Below, in pieces: positions 7,189 to 15,776 of a stretch of DNA of 64,000 nt. The stretch is from Bacteroidales bacterium (GTDB taxonomy: Bacteria; Bacteroidota; Bacteroidia; Bacteroidales; Paludibacteraceae). Each line of letters begins with the position of its first letter. Position 1 is the stretch's first letter. The notes under the pieces are model-generated. The model did no database searches, was not told the DNA's origin, and saw only the letters and a list, made by a program, of their open reading frames with translations. Location: NCBI GenBank assembly GCA_015061165.1, contig SUXC01000004.1:104182-168181 (forward strand), given 5' to 3'. Both the position numbers and the translations under genes were made by a program.

Positions 7189-8433
7189 ATGACAAACACA
7201 AATCCAACTACGGTGCAACAACCGATTGACTATGAGGCACTTCCGTTGCCTTTCAACCACACACCACAACTCATCCAAACCTTAGTGAAACAACTGCCCG
7301 ACTGCTGGCAACAGACCGCCAGTCTCGCACTCCTACCTGCCCTATCCGTCGCGTGCGGAAACATCAGTTACGGAGCCGACCACAAACCCCTCGCCTTCCA
7401 CGTCGCCGTATATGGATTGGCAGGCAGTGGCAAATCGCAGTTCACCTGTCGCCCCGCACAATACGTGCAAGACTACCTCGCACGCAACGACAACTCCTAT
7501 CGCAAAAATGGCACAACAGCACCACGCGTCATCGGCTTTGAGATAAGCACCGTGCAACTCTGCAAGTACCTCGCGCTCAGCCCCAACGACACCGTGATGC
7601 TCTACACCGATGAGATCTCGCAAGCCATTGGTAGCGAACGCAGCAGCAACTCATTCATGCAACTACAACCCATCCTACGCAAAGGCTTTGACGGCATCAC
7701 ACACACCATGGACTACAAAGAGAAAGACTCCTTCCGTGGCACCATCAAACCACGACTCAGCTTCCTCGCCTGCGGAACACCGAACTCGCTCTTCCGCTAC
7801 TTCAACGACAAAGCCATCGAAGAAGGAACTACCCGACGCGTCATCTTTGTGGAACACCCCGAGTATGAGCCCACTATACCTGACATAGCCTACAGCGAGG
7901 AACAAGCCGAGTTCATCCACGACCAACTCGATTGGCTGGAGACACAGAACGGCAGCGTTCACAACCAGCAAATAGAAGAAGCCGTCTTGGCGTGGAAAAC
8001 ACAAAAACTCGCCCTCATGGGCAACGACAAAGTCAAACGCCTCATGATCAATACCCCTACCGACATCTACCGACGAGCCGCCTATTTGGCATACATACTC
8101 AATCGCTTCGAACGTGTAGAAGATAGTCTGATCTTCGGGCAATGGGTAGCGGAGTACATGCTCAGAGCCACCTTCAACCACACCTTCCAACAGCAACAGG
8201 CCATTGCCAACGAAGGACAAAAACACTTCGCCGTCAGCACACAAGCCTACTGCGAAGACTTCAACCGAACCATGTTGGACGCTCTGCCACAGCAATTCGA
8301 ATGGCAAGACGTCATAACATACAGAAAACTACACAATTACTCGGGAGCACACAAATCCAGAGTGATTCTAACCAGATGGAAAAACCGCGGTAAAATCAAA
8401 CAGATAAAGTCAAACACATTTATTAAACTCTGA
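7189..8433 (+). CDS. DUF3987 family ATPase (mobile-element primase/helicase-like)
   Basis: 414 aa. Walker A GLAGSGKS is at residues about 79-86, and a Walker B-like LYTDEI is near residue 140, followed by KGFDG and RLSFLACGTPNSLFRYF in the order of DUF3987 proteins of phages and integrative elements. These are superfamily-3-type ATPases linked to replication of mobile DNA. The C-terminus (residues about 350-414) has a helical tail ending SRVILTRWKNRGKIKQIKS that could bind DNA. It leads a four-gene set with three small proteins. Codon use is much richer in C-ending codons than in the AT-rich genes before it. Confidence 0.8.
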   Translation: MTNTNPTTVQQPIDYEALPLPFNHTPQLIQTLVKQLPDCWQQTASLALLPALSVACGNISYGADHKPLAFHVAVYGLAGSGKSQFTCRPAQYVQDYLARNDNSYRKNGTTAPRVIGFEISTVQLCKYLALSPNDTVMLYTDEISQAIGSERSSNSFMQLQPILRKGFDGITHTMDYKEKDSFRGTIKPRLSFLACGTPNSLFRYFNDKAIEEGTTRRVIFVEHPEYEPTIPDIAYSEEQAEFIHDQLDWLETQNGSVHNQQIEEAVLAWKTQKLALMGNDKVKRLMINTPTDIYRRAAYLAYILNRFERVEDSLIFGQWVAEYMLRATFNHTFQQQQAIANEGQKHFAVSTQAYCEDFNRTMLDALPQQFEWQDVITYRKLHNYSGAHKSRVILTRWKNRGKIKQIKSNTFIKL

Positions 8434-8444
8434 GGACAAGAGAC

Positions 8445-8540
8445 ATGAAAAACGAAAACCTAATTCACCAATTCATTCGCTGGTTCTTGCAACTGCTCAC
8501 CGCACTCCTCAAGAAACTCAGAGAGAATGGAAAAATCTAA
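8445..8540 (+). CDS. Tiny amphipathic peptide (31 aa)
   Basis: MKNENLIHQFIRWFLQLL then TALLKKLRENGKI. A hydrophobic helix of about 16 residues is flanked by basic ends. It starts 11 bases after the DUF3987 stop and ends 14 bases before the next gene, so it sits in the operon. Small hydrophobic peptides in this position are common in Bacteroidota mobile modules (the 'smalltalk' type), but I cannot match the sequence to them. Confidence 0.45.
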   Translation: MKNENLIHQFIRWFLQLLTALLKKLRENGKI

Positions 8541-8554
8541 AACCTTTAACAACT

Positions 8555-8857
8555 ATGGCACTAATCAAACCTATGGAACTCATCGCCTCCATGTCGGGTA
8601 AAGTGTGCGGACACTCAAACAAGTATTTCGCTGTCCGCAACGGCACCCTATACACGGGTACAATCTGCAACCCCTATACAGGCGAACCAACCGAAAAACA
8701 ACTCGCTGTACGTCAGAAGTTTGCCGACACATACACAGCGATGGCAGCCCTCACTGAGGAACAAAAAGCGGAATATGAAACTGCCTTCCGCAAACAGAAG
8801 AAATGCAAAACCCTTCGTGGCTTCATCTTCTCGCAATTGTATAACACAAATCTTTAA
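8555..8857 (+). CDS. Small basic protein, paralogue of the next gene
   Basis: 100 aa. Features are MELIASMSGKVCGHSNKYFAVR, a middle KQLAVRQKFADTYTAMAAL and an end FRKQKKCKTLRGFIFSQLYN. The gene at 8893 shares the same order: GKV-x-x-SHK near the start, a K-F-A-A-V-x-A-A-T helix, and F-x-x-Q-x-K-Y-K-T-L-R-x-Y-x-W-N-Q at the end. The two are diverged tandem duplicates. Possibly DNA-binding or structural; function unknown. Confidence 0.65.
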   Translation: MALIKPMELIASMSGKVCGHSNKYFAVRNGTLYTGTICNPYTGEPTEKQLAVRQKFADTYTAMAALTEEQKAEYETAFRKQKKCKTLRGFIFSQLYNTNL

Positions 8858-8892
8858 ACCTTAAACATTAATTCCTTAAACCTTAAACAACT

Positions 8893-9207
8893 ATGGCAAA
8901 AGTAGAATATGCATTTCCTGTGGAGGTAATCCACGGCAAGGTGGCTAAGAGCCACAAGATTGGCTTCGCTCATCGCGCAGCAAGTAAACTGAACTACACA
9001 CAAGCATACGGCAAACGTACTACCAAGTACTCGCAAGCAGAAAAAGACCACCAAGCGAAATTCGCTGCTGTCGCTGCTGCAACCAACGCCCGTCTGGCAG
9101 ACCCAAACCAAATGCCTATCGACCAAATGGCATTCAAGGCACAAAGCAAGTACAAGACCTTACGTCAGTATGTCTGGAACCAAGAGTGGAACGCATACAC
9201 TGCGTAA
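8893..9207 (+). CDS. Small basic protein, paralogue of the previous gene
   Basis: 104 aa. It opens MAKVEYAFPVEVIHGKVAKSHKIGF and ends QSKYKTLRQYVWNQEW. Net positive, with no signal peptide or membrane segment. It ends the DUF3987 gene set; a tandem-repeat tract and a terminator follow within 30 bases. Proteins of this shape recur in Bacteroidales mobile modules, but I know of no function. Confidence 0.65.
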   Translation: MAKVEYAFPVEVIHGKVAKSHKIGFAHRAASKLNYTQAYGKRTTKYSQAEKDHQAKFAAVAAATNARLADPNQMPIDQMAFKAQSKYKTLRQYVWNQEWNAYTA

Positions 9208-9240
9208 TTCTTAATTCAAAATTCTTAATTCTTAATTAAA
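9206..9240. repeat. AATTCTTAATTCAAAATT tandem tract
   Basis: A degenerate run of ATTCTTA/ATTCAAA units between the stop codon and the terminator. It is one of many locus-specific short-repeat spacers in this window. Confidence 0.7.
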
Positions 9241-9268
9241 GTGCGGAGTAATCTGCACTTTTTTTTGT
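9238..9268 (+). terminator. Rho-independent terminator
   Basis: AAAGTGCGGA and TCTGCACTTT pair, followed by a T8-rich run. It closes the DUF3987 gene set. Confidence 0.85.
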
Positions 9269-9272
9269 GTTA

Positions 9273-9380
9273 TGCGGGCTACGCCCTCGCATTAAGCGAC
9301 CTGTTGTACCTTCGAGGGCACCGACCTCGTTCGCTTCGCATCACTCGCCCACCTCGAAAGTACGGTCGCTCAATGCAGCC
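9273..9380. repeat. Long palindromic dispersed element, copy 1
   Basis: TGCGGGCTACGCCCTCGC is followed by a long interrupted hairpin: GCATT 9289-9293 with AATGC 9372-9376, AGCGACC 9295-9301 with GGTCGCT 9364-9370, CTTCGAGG 9310-9317 with CCTCGAAAG 9352-9360. The loop is about 34 bases. A second copy at 28436-28515 keeps the arms but has a 9-base loop. Both stand upstream of promoters of core operons (pheT, nusB). The rest of the 9208-9530 gap holds only the pheT promoter and leader. Confidence 0.7.
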
Positions 9381-9450
9381 CATTTCCAACAAAATCGCAC
9401 TTGAAAGTAAACTTTCGCGCGATTTTCTTGCAAATGTGCATTTTTTGTTG

Positions 9451-9459
9451 TACCTTTGC
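9451..9459 (+). promoter_or_regulatory. Promoter of pheT-purN-prfC
   Basis: TACCTTTGC after GTGCATTTTTTGTTG, an almost exact match to the nusB promoter at 28698. The leader to the pheT start is about 70 bases. Confidence 0.75.
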
Positions 9460-9530
9460 GGGCATTTTGGCAGAGTGCGCCATTTTAGACAAAAAACAAC
9501 TTATTTTAGAATAAAATAAATACAAGCAAT

Positions 9531-12044
9531 ATGAACATCTCATACAACTGGCTCAAACGCTACATCACACTCAACGACAGTGCAGAACAAGTAGCACAAA
9601 TACTTACCTCTATCGGATTGGAAGTAGGCAAAGTAGAAAAAGTACAAACCATCAAAGGCGGATTAGAAGGACTCGTAGTAGGTGAAGTCATCACCTGTAT
9701 TGACCACCCTAACTCCGACCACCTACACATAACCACTACACGCGTGGCACCCGATGCTGAACCACTGCAAATCGTATGCGGAGCACCCAACGTGGCTGCT
9801 GGTCAGAAAGTTATCGTGGCTACAGTAGGCACAGTACTCTATGATGGCGATGAGAAATTTACTATCAAAAAAGGTAAAATTCGCGGTGAAGAGTCATTGG
9901 GTATGATTTGCGCAGAAGATGAAATTGGCGTAGGCAGTAGCCACGACGGCATCATGGTACTGCCTGATGACACACCCGTGGGTATGCCTGCTAAAGAGTA
10001 TTTTGGCGTAGAAGATGACACACTCATCGAGGTGGATATCACTCCTAACCGTGCCGACGGCGCCAGTCACTATGGCGTAGCACGCGACCTATATGCGTAT
10101 TATCAGGCTAAAGGCGAGGAGGCGATAAGGCTGGAGAAACCATCTGTAGAGGACTTCCATGTACAAAGCCACGCACTCCCTATCGAGGTAGTCGTTGAGA
10201 ACGCACAGGCATGTCCTCGTTACACAGGTGTGAGCATCAAAGGTGTAACTATCAAAGAGTCGCCCGATTGGCTCAAGAAAGCCCTCAACACCATCGGTAT
10301 TCGCCCTATCAACAACGTGGTGGATGTAACCAACTTCGTACTACACGAGATGGGACAAGCACTCCACTCCTTCGATGCAGACAAAATCAAAGGCAACAAA
10401 GTCATCGTTAAAAACGCTACCGAAGGACAGAAATTCATCACCCTGGATGGTATCGAGCGCACCCTCTCCGCTGCTGACCTGATGATTTGCAATGCCGAGG
10501 AGCCAATGTGTATCGCAGGCGTGTTCGGCGGACAAGACTCAGGTATCTCGGAAACGACTACAAATGTCTTCTTGGAGAGCGCGTACTTCGATCCTGTGAG
10601 CATCCGCAAGACTGCTCGCCGTCATCAATTGTCCACCGATGCCAGTTTCCGCTATGAGCGTGGGTGCGACCCAAACAACACACTCTATGTACTCAAACGT
10701 TGCGCATTGCTCATCCAAGAGGTAGCAGGCGGAGAGATCGCTATGGAAATCGTGGACGCCATCAATAGCCAATCGCCAATATCCAATAGCCCATTCCCTC
10801 CATTCCCAGTAGAGTTGAATATTGACCGCGTTAATGCACTCATTGGCAAAGAGTTAGGAGAAGACAAAATCGAGACTATCCTCCGTGCGATGGAAGTAGA
10901 GATATACAGCAAAGACGGCAAGAATTGGCAGTTAGGCATACCTCGCTACCGCGTGGACGTACAACGCGAATGCGACGTAGTGGAGGATATCCTACGTATC
11001 TACGGCTACAACAATGTGGAGTTCCCCGAGAAACTCAACACCTCGCTCAGCTACAATCCAAAGCCTAACCCAGTGGCTCTGCAAATACGCATTTCTGAGC
11101 AACTGACCGCACAAGGCTTCAACGAGATTCTCAACAACTCGCTCACCAAAGTGTCGTACTATGAGCCATTGGAGCAACTCAGTTTGGCTACTTGTGTCAA
11201 GATCATGAACCCACTGAGCCAAGACCTTGGAGTAATGCGTCAGACATTGCTCTTTGGCGGGTTGGAGAGTATCCAACGCAATGCTAACCGCAAGAATGCC
11301 GACCTGAAGTTCTATGAGTTTGGCAACTGCTACCACTACAACGCGCAGAAGATTGCTGACCGCCAAGCCAAAGACCCACATTGGACATACGACCCACTCT
11401 ACGCATACAGCGAAGAACCACACCTGGCTCTCTGGCTCACAGGTAACAAGACTGCACAATCATGGGTGCAAAAGGAAGAAAAAGTATCTTTCTACACCCT
11501 GCACGCATACGTCAATAACGTGCTCCGTCGTTTAGGTGTGAGTATCACAAACTGCACACTCGAGCCTATGGAGAATGAACTCTGCTCCGATGGTATGGCA
11601 ATCAAAGCACCTAACGGCAAACAGATTGGCTATATGGGCATCGTAAACGGCAAACTGCTCAAGGCATTCGACATTGACAATCCTGTCTATTATGCTGACT
11701 TGGATTGGAACATGCTGCTGCGCCTCAACAAGCAATACAAACCCGTCATCAACGACCTGCCTAAGTTCCCAGAGGTGAAACGCGACTTCGCCCTACTTGT
11801 GGATAAGTCTGTGAAGTTCGCCGACCTTGCAAAAGCCGCATTGGCAACCGAGAAGAAACTGCTCAAAGCGGTCAATCTCTTTGACGTCTATGAAGGCAAG
11901 AACCTCGAAGAAGGCAAGAAGAGTTATGCTCTCTCCTTCATACTGCAAGACACAGAAAACACCCTCAAGGACAAACAGATAGAAGCCATCATGGCGAAAC
12001 TGCTCAAGACCTTCGAGGAGAAATTCGGAGCAAAACTTCGTTGA
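9531..12044 (+). CDS. pheT: Phenylalanine--tRNA ligase beta subunit
   Basis: 837 aa, full length for the family. The N-terminal tRNA-binding (OB-fold) domain covers residues about 40-150 (VVGEVITCIDHPNSDHLHI), followed by the B3/B4 editing region (about 215-400), the B5 domain, a catalytic-like core and the C-terminal ferredoxin-like anticodon-binding domain (FPEVKRDFALLVD onward). It works as an alpha2-beta2 enzyme with PheS, which is not in the window. Residues about 412-427 (INSQSPISNSPFPPFP), just before B5, are encoded by CCAATCGCCAATATCCAATA-type repeat sequence and look like an in-frame insertion. The stop codon overlaps the purN start (TGATG). Confidence 0.97.
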   Translation: MNISYNWLKRYITLNDSAEQVAQILTSIGLEVGKVEKVQTIKGGLEGLVVGEVITCIDHPNSDHLHITTTRVAPDAEPLQIVCGAPNVAAGQKVIVATVGTVLYDGDEKFTIKKGKIRGEESLGMICAEDEIGVGSSHDGIMVLPDDTPVGMPAKEYFGVEDDTLIEVDITPNRADGASHYGVARDLYAYYQAKGEEAIRLEKPSVEDFHVQSHALPIEVVVENAQACPRYTGVSIKGVTIKESPDWLKKALNTIGIRPINNVVDVTNFVLHEMGQALHSFDADKIKGNKVIVKNATEGQKFITLDGIERTLSAADLMICNAEEPMCIAGVFGGQDSGISETTTNVFLESAYFDPVSIRKTARRHQLSTDASFRYERGCDPNNTLYVLKRCALLIQEVAGGEIAMEIVDAINSQSPISNSPFPPFPVELNIDRVNALIGKELGEDKIETILRAMEVEIYSKDGKNWQLGIPRYRVDVQRECDVVEDILRIYGYNNVEFPEKLNTSLSYNPKPNPVALQIRISEQLTAQGFNEILNNSLTKVSYYEPLEQLSLATCVKIMNPLSQDLGVMRQTLLFGGLESIQRNANRKNADLKFYEFGNCYHYNAQKIADRQAKDPHWTYDPLYAYSEEPHLALWLTGNKTAQSWVQKEEKVSFYTLHAYVNNVLRRLGVSITNCTLEPMENELCSDGMAIKAPNGKQIGYMGIVNGKLLKAFDIDNPVYYADLDWNMLLRLNKQYKPVINDLPKFPEVKRDFALLVDKSVKFADLAKAALATEKKLLKAVNLFDVYEGKNLEEGKKSYALSFILQDTENTLKDKQIEAIMAKLLKTFEEKFGAKLR

Positions 12045-12604
12045 TGCCCTATCCTCTTTCACATATTGCTGTCTTCGCCTCGGGTACAGGCACCACGCTG
12101 CAAACATTGATTGACCAACAAACGCAGTGTGGCTATCGTATAGCATTGGTAGTTACCAACCGCCCTTGCCCATCGCTACAGCGAGCAGAGCAAGCCGACA
12201 TACCAACCCTGCTATCCACCGATTGGACGGACATAGACCATGCCCTACAGCAGCACCATATACAATTGGTGGTATTGGCGGGATTTTTGGCAATCATCCC
12301 CGAGTGGATATGTACGAAGTGGGACAAACGCATTATCAATATCCACCCTTCGCTGCTTCCTAAGCATGGAGGCAAAGGTATGTACGGTATTCACGTACAG
12401 GAAGCGGTATTGGCAGCAGGCGATACCGTAGCTGGTTGCACGGTACATTATGTCAGTGCAGCGATTGACGGTGGTAGTATCATTGCCCAAGCGCAGGTAG
12501 AAGTGCTGCCCAACGACACCCCCGAGAGTCTATCCGCTCGCGTACAACAACAAGAGAAACGCCTCCTCCCTCGTACCATTGCCGAAATAATTCAAAATTC
12601 ATAA
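12044..12604 (+). CDS. purN: Phosphoribosylglycinamide formyltransferase
   Basis: 186 aa. Uses 10-formyl-THF to formylate GAR in purine synthesis. Family motifs visible: [13 protein letters not shown] near the start (phosphate binding), [15 protein letters not shown] (catalytic His region) and [17 protein letters not shown] (catalytic Asp). The ATG at 12044 overlaps the pheT stop; a TTG three bases earlier is also in frame. The last residues (IIQNS) are encoded by the AATTCAAAATTC repeat that fills the spacer to prfC, so the repeat supplies the C-terminus. Confidence 0.95.
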   Translation: MPYPLSHIAVFASGTGTTLQTLIDQQTQCGYRIALVVTNRPCPSLQRAEQADIPTLLSTDWTDIDHALQQHHIQLVVLAGFLAIIPEWICTKWDKRIINIHPSLLPKHGGKGMYGIHVQEAVLAAGDTVAGCTVHYVSAAIDGGSIIAQAQVEVLPNDTPESLSARVQQQEKRLLPRTIAEIIQNS

Positions 12605-12618
12605 TTCAAAATTCAAAA
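12589..12618. repeat. AATTCAAAATTC tandem tract overlapping the purN end
   Basis: Degenerate ATTCAAA/ATTCATA units run from within the last codons of purN to two bases before the prfC start. Confidence 0.7.
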
Positions 12619-12620
12619 CT

Positions 12621-14207
12621 GTGTTGAACAACGCTGAACAACAAGAGATACTGCGTCGCCGCACGTTTGCGATTATCTCGCACCCTGATGCGGGTAAAAC
12701 GACGCTCACCGAGAAACTGCTGCTCTATGGAGGTGCTATCCATGTGGCAGGAGCTGTCAAGTCAAATAAGATTCGCAAGACTGCCACTTCCGACTGGATG
12801 GAGATTGAGAAGCAACGCGGAATATCCGTGGCTACTTCCGTCATGGGATTTGACTACAACAACTACCATATCAATATTCTCGACACCCCGGGTCACCAAG
12901 ACTTTGCGGAGGACACGTTCCGCACGCTGACTGCCGTGGATTCCGTGGTCATTGTCATAGACTCTGCCAAGGGTGTGGAGACACAGACACGACGACTCAT
13001 GCAAGTCTGCCGTATGCGCAAGACGCCCGTCATGGTCTTTGTCAATAAGATGGACCGAGAGGGTAAAGACCCATTCGACCTCATGGACGAAGTGGAAAGC
13101 GAACTTGGAATACATGTCCGTCCACTATCATGGCCTATCAATAGCGGACAACGATTCAAGGGGGTCTATAATATCTTCCAATCCACCCTCGACCTCTATA
13201 CGCCTAACAAAACGCAGGTAACCGAGTCTATCCGTTTCGAAGATGTCAGCGACCCGCAGATTGCAGACCTCGTGGGCGATGCAGATGCCTTGAAACTCCA
13301 AGAAGACTTAGAGATGATCGAAGGTGTGTATAACCCTTTCAGTCAGGAGGAATACCTTGCAGGCGAGTTGGCACCTGTGTTCTTCGGCTCGGCGCTTAAT
13401 ACATTCGGAGTGAAAGAACTATTGGAGTGTTTTGTGCAGATAGCCCCATCGCCACGACCTGTGGAGGCCATTGAGCGCAAGGTCGAACCGATGGAAGATG
13501 GCTTCACGGCTTTCTGCTTCAAGATTCACGCTAACATGGACCCCAACCACCGTTCGTGTATTGCTTTCTTCAAGATTTGTTCAGGCAAGTTCGTGCGTAA
13601 CACCTATTATAAACACGTGCGCGAGAACCGCCAGATGCGTTTTGCAGCACCTACATGCTTTATGGCGCAACGCAAAGAGACTGTGGATGAAGCCTTTGCA
13701 GGGGATATTGTTGGTTTGCCAGATACGGGCAACTTCAAGATTGGCGACACACTTACCGCGGGCGAGACTCTGCACTTCAAGGGACTGCCCTCTTTCTCGC
13801 CAGAGATGTTCAAGTATATTGAGAATGCCGACCCAATGAAGCAAAAGCAATTGGAGAAAGGTATCAATCAACTCATGGATGAGGGTGTGGCTCAACTCTT
13901 TGTCAGTCAGTTCAATGGCAGAAAAATCATCGGTACGGTCGGACAATTGCAGTTCGAGGTTATCCAATATCGTTTGGAGCACGAATACCAAGCCAAGTGC
14001 CGTTGGGAACCATTGCAGATGTTCAAGGCATGTTGGATTGAGTCGGACAACGAACAAGAATTGGATATGTTCAAGAAGCGCAAAGCGCAGTATATGGCTA
14101 AGGACAAAGAGGGTCGCGATGTCTTTATGGCAGATAGTGGATATGTCCTGCAAATGGCACAGAATGACTATAAGAACATTAAGTTCCATTTTACCAGTGA
14201 GTTTTAA
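12621..14207 (+). CDS. prfC: Peptide chain release factor 3
   Basis: 528 aa, full length. A translation GTPase that removes RF1/RF2 from the ribosome after termination. G1 is [16 protein letters not shown]2 lies in [11 protein letters not shown]3 is DTPGHQDF and G4 NKMD; domains II and III follow. The start is GTG at 12621 (reads MLNNAEQQ), giving the N-terminus usual for RF3, with no ATG nearby. Downstream of purN with a 16-base gap, probably in the same transcript. Confidence 0.95.
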   Translation: MLNNAEQQEILRRRTFAIISHPDAGKTTLTEKLLLYGGAIHVAGAVKSNKIRKTATSDWMEIEKQRGISVATSVMGFDYNNYHINILDTPGHQDFAEDTFRTLTAVDSVVIVIDSAKGVETQTRRLMQVCRMRKTPVMVFVNKMDREGKDPFDLMDEVESELGIHVRPLSWPINSGQRFKGVYNIFQSTLDLYTPNKTQVTESIRFEDVSDPQIADLVGDADALKLQEDLEMIEGVYNPFSQEEYLAGELAPVFFGSALNTFGVKELLECFVQIAPSPRPVEAIERKVEPMEDGFTAFCFKIHANMDPNHRSCIAFFKICSGKFVRNTYYKHVRENRQMRFAAPTCFMAQRKETVDEAFAGDIVGLPDTGNFKIGDTLTAGETLHFKGLPSFSPEMFKYIENADPMKQKQLEKGINQLMDEGVAQLFVSQFNGRKIIGTVGQLQFEVIQYRLEHEYQAKCRWEPLQMFKACWIESDNEQELDMFKKRKAQYMAKDKEGRDVFMADSGYVLQMAQNDYKNIKFHFTSEF

Positions 14208-14210
14208 CCA

Positions 14211-14302
14211 GATTCGCGACTCGCGACTCCAAAAACAATGGGAATCGCGACTCCTGAATCCCGACTCCAAAACATCGGACTCCCGACTCCCGATTCCCGA
14301 TA
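14211..14302. repeat. GACTC-type degenerate tandem repeats
   Basis: At least eight ATTCGCGACTC / ATCCCGACTCC / ATCGGACTCCC units of 8-12 bases fill the gap between prfC and the transporter. Different in sequence from the spacer repeats elsewhere. Confidence 0.8.
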
Positions 14303-14325
14303 ACTAACTTAAAAATAAACAGAAT

Positions 14326-15603
14326 ATGAAGAACATCAAACTTCGACTAACAGTCATGAACTTCCTCGAATTTGCCGTTTGGGGAGCGTATTTAACATCT
14401 ATGGGTACCTACCTTGCCACGCACGGTATGGCTACCAATATCGGTTGGTTCTATTCCATCCAAGGTATCGTAAGTCTTTTCATGCCAGCATTGATGGGTA
14501 TTGTGGCAGACCGTTGGATTCCTGCCGAGAAAGCACTCAGTCTTTGCCACGCATTGGCAGGTTCATTTATGATTGCTACGGGCGTGTATGGTCTGATGGC
14601 AGGTGATGGCGTAGTCTTCTCTACCCTCTTCTCGCTTTACACCGCTTCGGTGGCATTCTTCATGCCTACCCTTGCGCTCAGCAACTCGGTGGCATATACA
14701 GCATTGACACAAGCGAAATTGGATACGGTTAAGGATTTTCCACCTATCCGCGTGTTGGGTACGGTTGGTTTCATTGTAACTATGTGGATTGTGGACTTGT
14801 GTGGTTTCCAAGCTACACCTAAGCAGTTTGTTGTCAGTGGTGCATTGAGTATTGTGCTTGCTCTTTATTCGCTGACTTTGCCTAAGTGTCCTACCAAAGG
14901 TCATGTGGAGAACAAGTCGCTTGTGGAGGCATTGGGATTGGAGGCTTTTGCCCTGTTCAAACAAAAGAAGATGGCGGTATTCTTCATCTTCTCTATGTTG
15001 TTGGGAATGTGTTTGCAGATTACCAACGGCTATGCTAACCCATTCATTACCAGTTTCGGAGCCATTGAGGAGTTTGCGGACACCTTCGGTGTACAACACG
15101 CTAATATCCTGATTTCTATCTCGCAAATCTGCGAGGCACTTTGTATCTTGTTTATCCCATTCTTCTTGAAGCGTTTTGGTATCAAGTCTGTGATGTTGAT
15201 GGCTATGTTTGCATGGGTATTGCGTTTTGGTCTGTTTGGTGCGGGTAATCCGGGTATGCCAGGCGTGATTTTGTTTGTCTTGAGTTGCATTGTGTATGGC
15301 TTTGCGTTTGACTTCTTCAATATCTCTGGTTCGTTGTATGTGGATCAAGAGACGGATCCTGCTCAACGCTCCAGCGCACAAGGATTGTTTGTGATGATGA
15401 CTAATGGTTTTGGTGCTACTATTGGTACGTTGGCAGCGCAGGCTATTGTCAATCATTTTGTTCATGCGAAGGCTGTAGTGTCAGCAGGTCCGATGGCTAT
15501 CTGGCAAGGTTGGCAAACCAGTTGGTATATTTTCGCGGGCTTCGCGTTGGTAGTTGCTATTGCTTTCTGGATTATTTTCCCTAAGACTCCAGTGAAGAAA
15601 TAG
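14326..15603 (+). CDS. Nucleoside:H+ symporter-like MFS transporter
   Basis: 425 aa with about 12 membrane helices. The N-terminus (KNIKLRLTVMNFLEFAVWGAYLTSMGTYL) and the segment PPIRVLGTVGFIV match the NupG/XapB nucleoside permease family, which imports nucleosides with protons. The end is short and hydrophilic (FPKTPVKK). It is preceded by a tandem-repeat spacer and followed by a terminator at 15668, so it may be a single-gene unit or the tail of the pheT transcript. Confidence 0.85.
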   Translation: MKNIKLRLTVMNFLEFAVWGAYLTSMGTYLATHGMATNIGWFYSIQGIVSLFMPALMGIVADRWIPAEKALSLCHALAGSFMIATGVYGLMAGDGVVFSTLFSLYTASVAFFMPTLALSNSVAYTALTQAKLDTVKDFPPIRVLGTVGFIVTMWIVDLCGFQATPKQFVVSGALSIVLALYSLTLPKCPTKGHVENKSLVEALGLEAFALFKQKKMAVFFIFSMLLGMCLQITNGYANPFITSFGAIEEFADTFGVQHANILISISQICEALCILFIPFFLKRFGIKSVMLMAMFAWVLRFGLFGAGNPGMPGVILFVLSCIVYGFAFDFFNISGSLYVDQETDPAQRSSAQGLFVMMTNGFGATIGTLAAQAIVNHFVHAKAVVSAGPMAIWQGWQTSWYIFAGFALVVAIAFWIIFPKTPVKK

Positions 15604-15667
15604 ACACACCTCACCTCCTCTCGTGGGAGGGAACGGTTGTTAATAGACTTAACACATTTATACATGC

Positions 15668-15707
15668 AATCGCCACTTATGTTTTCGGACATAGGTGGCG
15701 ATTTTGT
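15668..15707 (+). terminator. Hairpin terminator, family shared with 1564
   Basis: AATCGCCACTTATG and CATAGGTGGCGATT form a 14-bp stem around TTTTCGGA, then TTTTG. Stem and loop are near-identical to the hairpin at 1564-1606. Being almost symmetric, it may stop transcription from both sides. Confidence 0.8.
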
Positions 15708-15720
15708 GAAAGGTTTTATC

Positions 15721-15752
15721 GGGTGGATAAGCGGTGGATAAGCGGTGGTTAG
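15721..15752. repeat. GGTGGATAAGC direct repeat
   Basis: GGGTGGATAAGCGGTGG with a second GATAAGCGGTGG unit. The reverse complement recurs at 28345-28375, so it is a dispersed repeat. Confidence 0.55.
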
Positions 15753-15776
15753 CCTTTTCTGATTAGCACATAATCC

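Noticed and set aside
9241..9519. Protein-coding ORF of 92 codons
   Set aside because: It runs through a terminator, the palindromic repeat and the pheT promoter; Arg-rich shadow translation.
13581..14270. 229-codon minus-strand ORF inside prfC
   Set aside because: Shadow of a conserved GTPase gene; the plus-strand product is certain.
14563..15465. 300-codon ORF on the minus strand inside the nucleoside transporter gene
   Set aside because: Antisense shadow of a membrane-protein gene; low complexity (His, Arg, Thr, Gln) and no start context.
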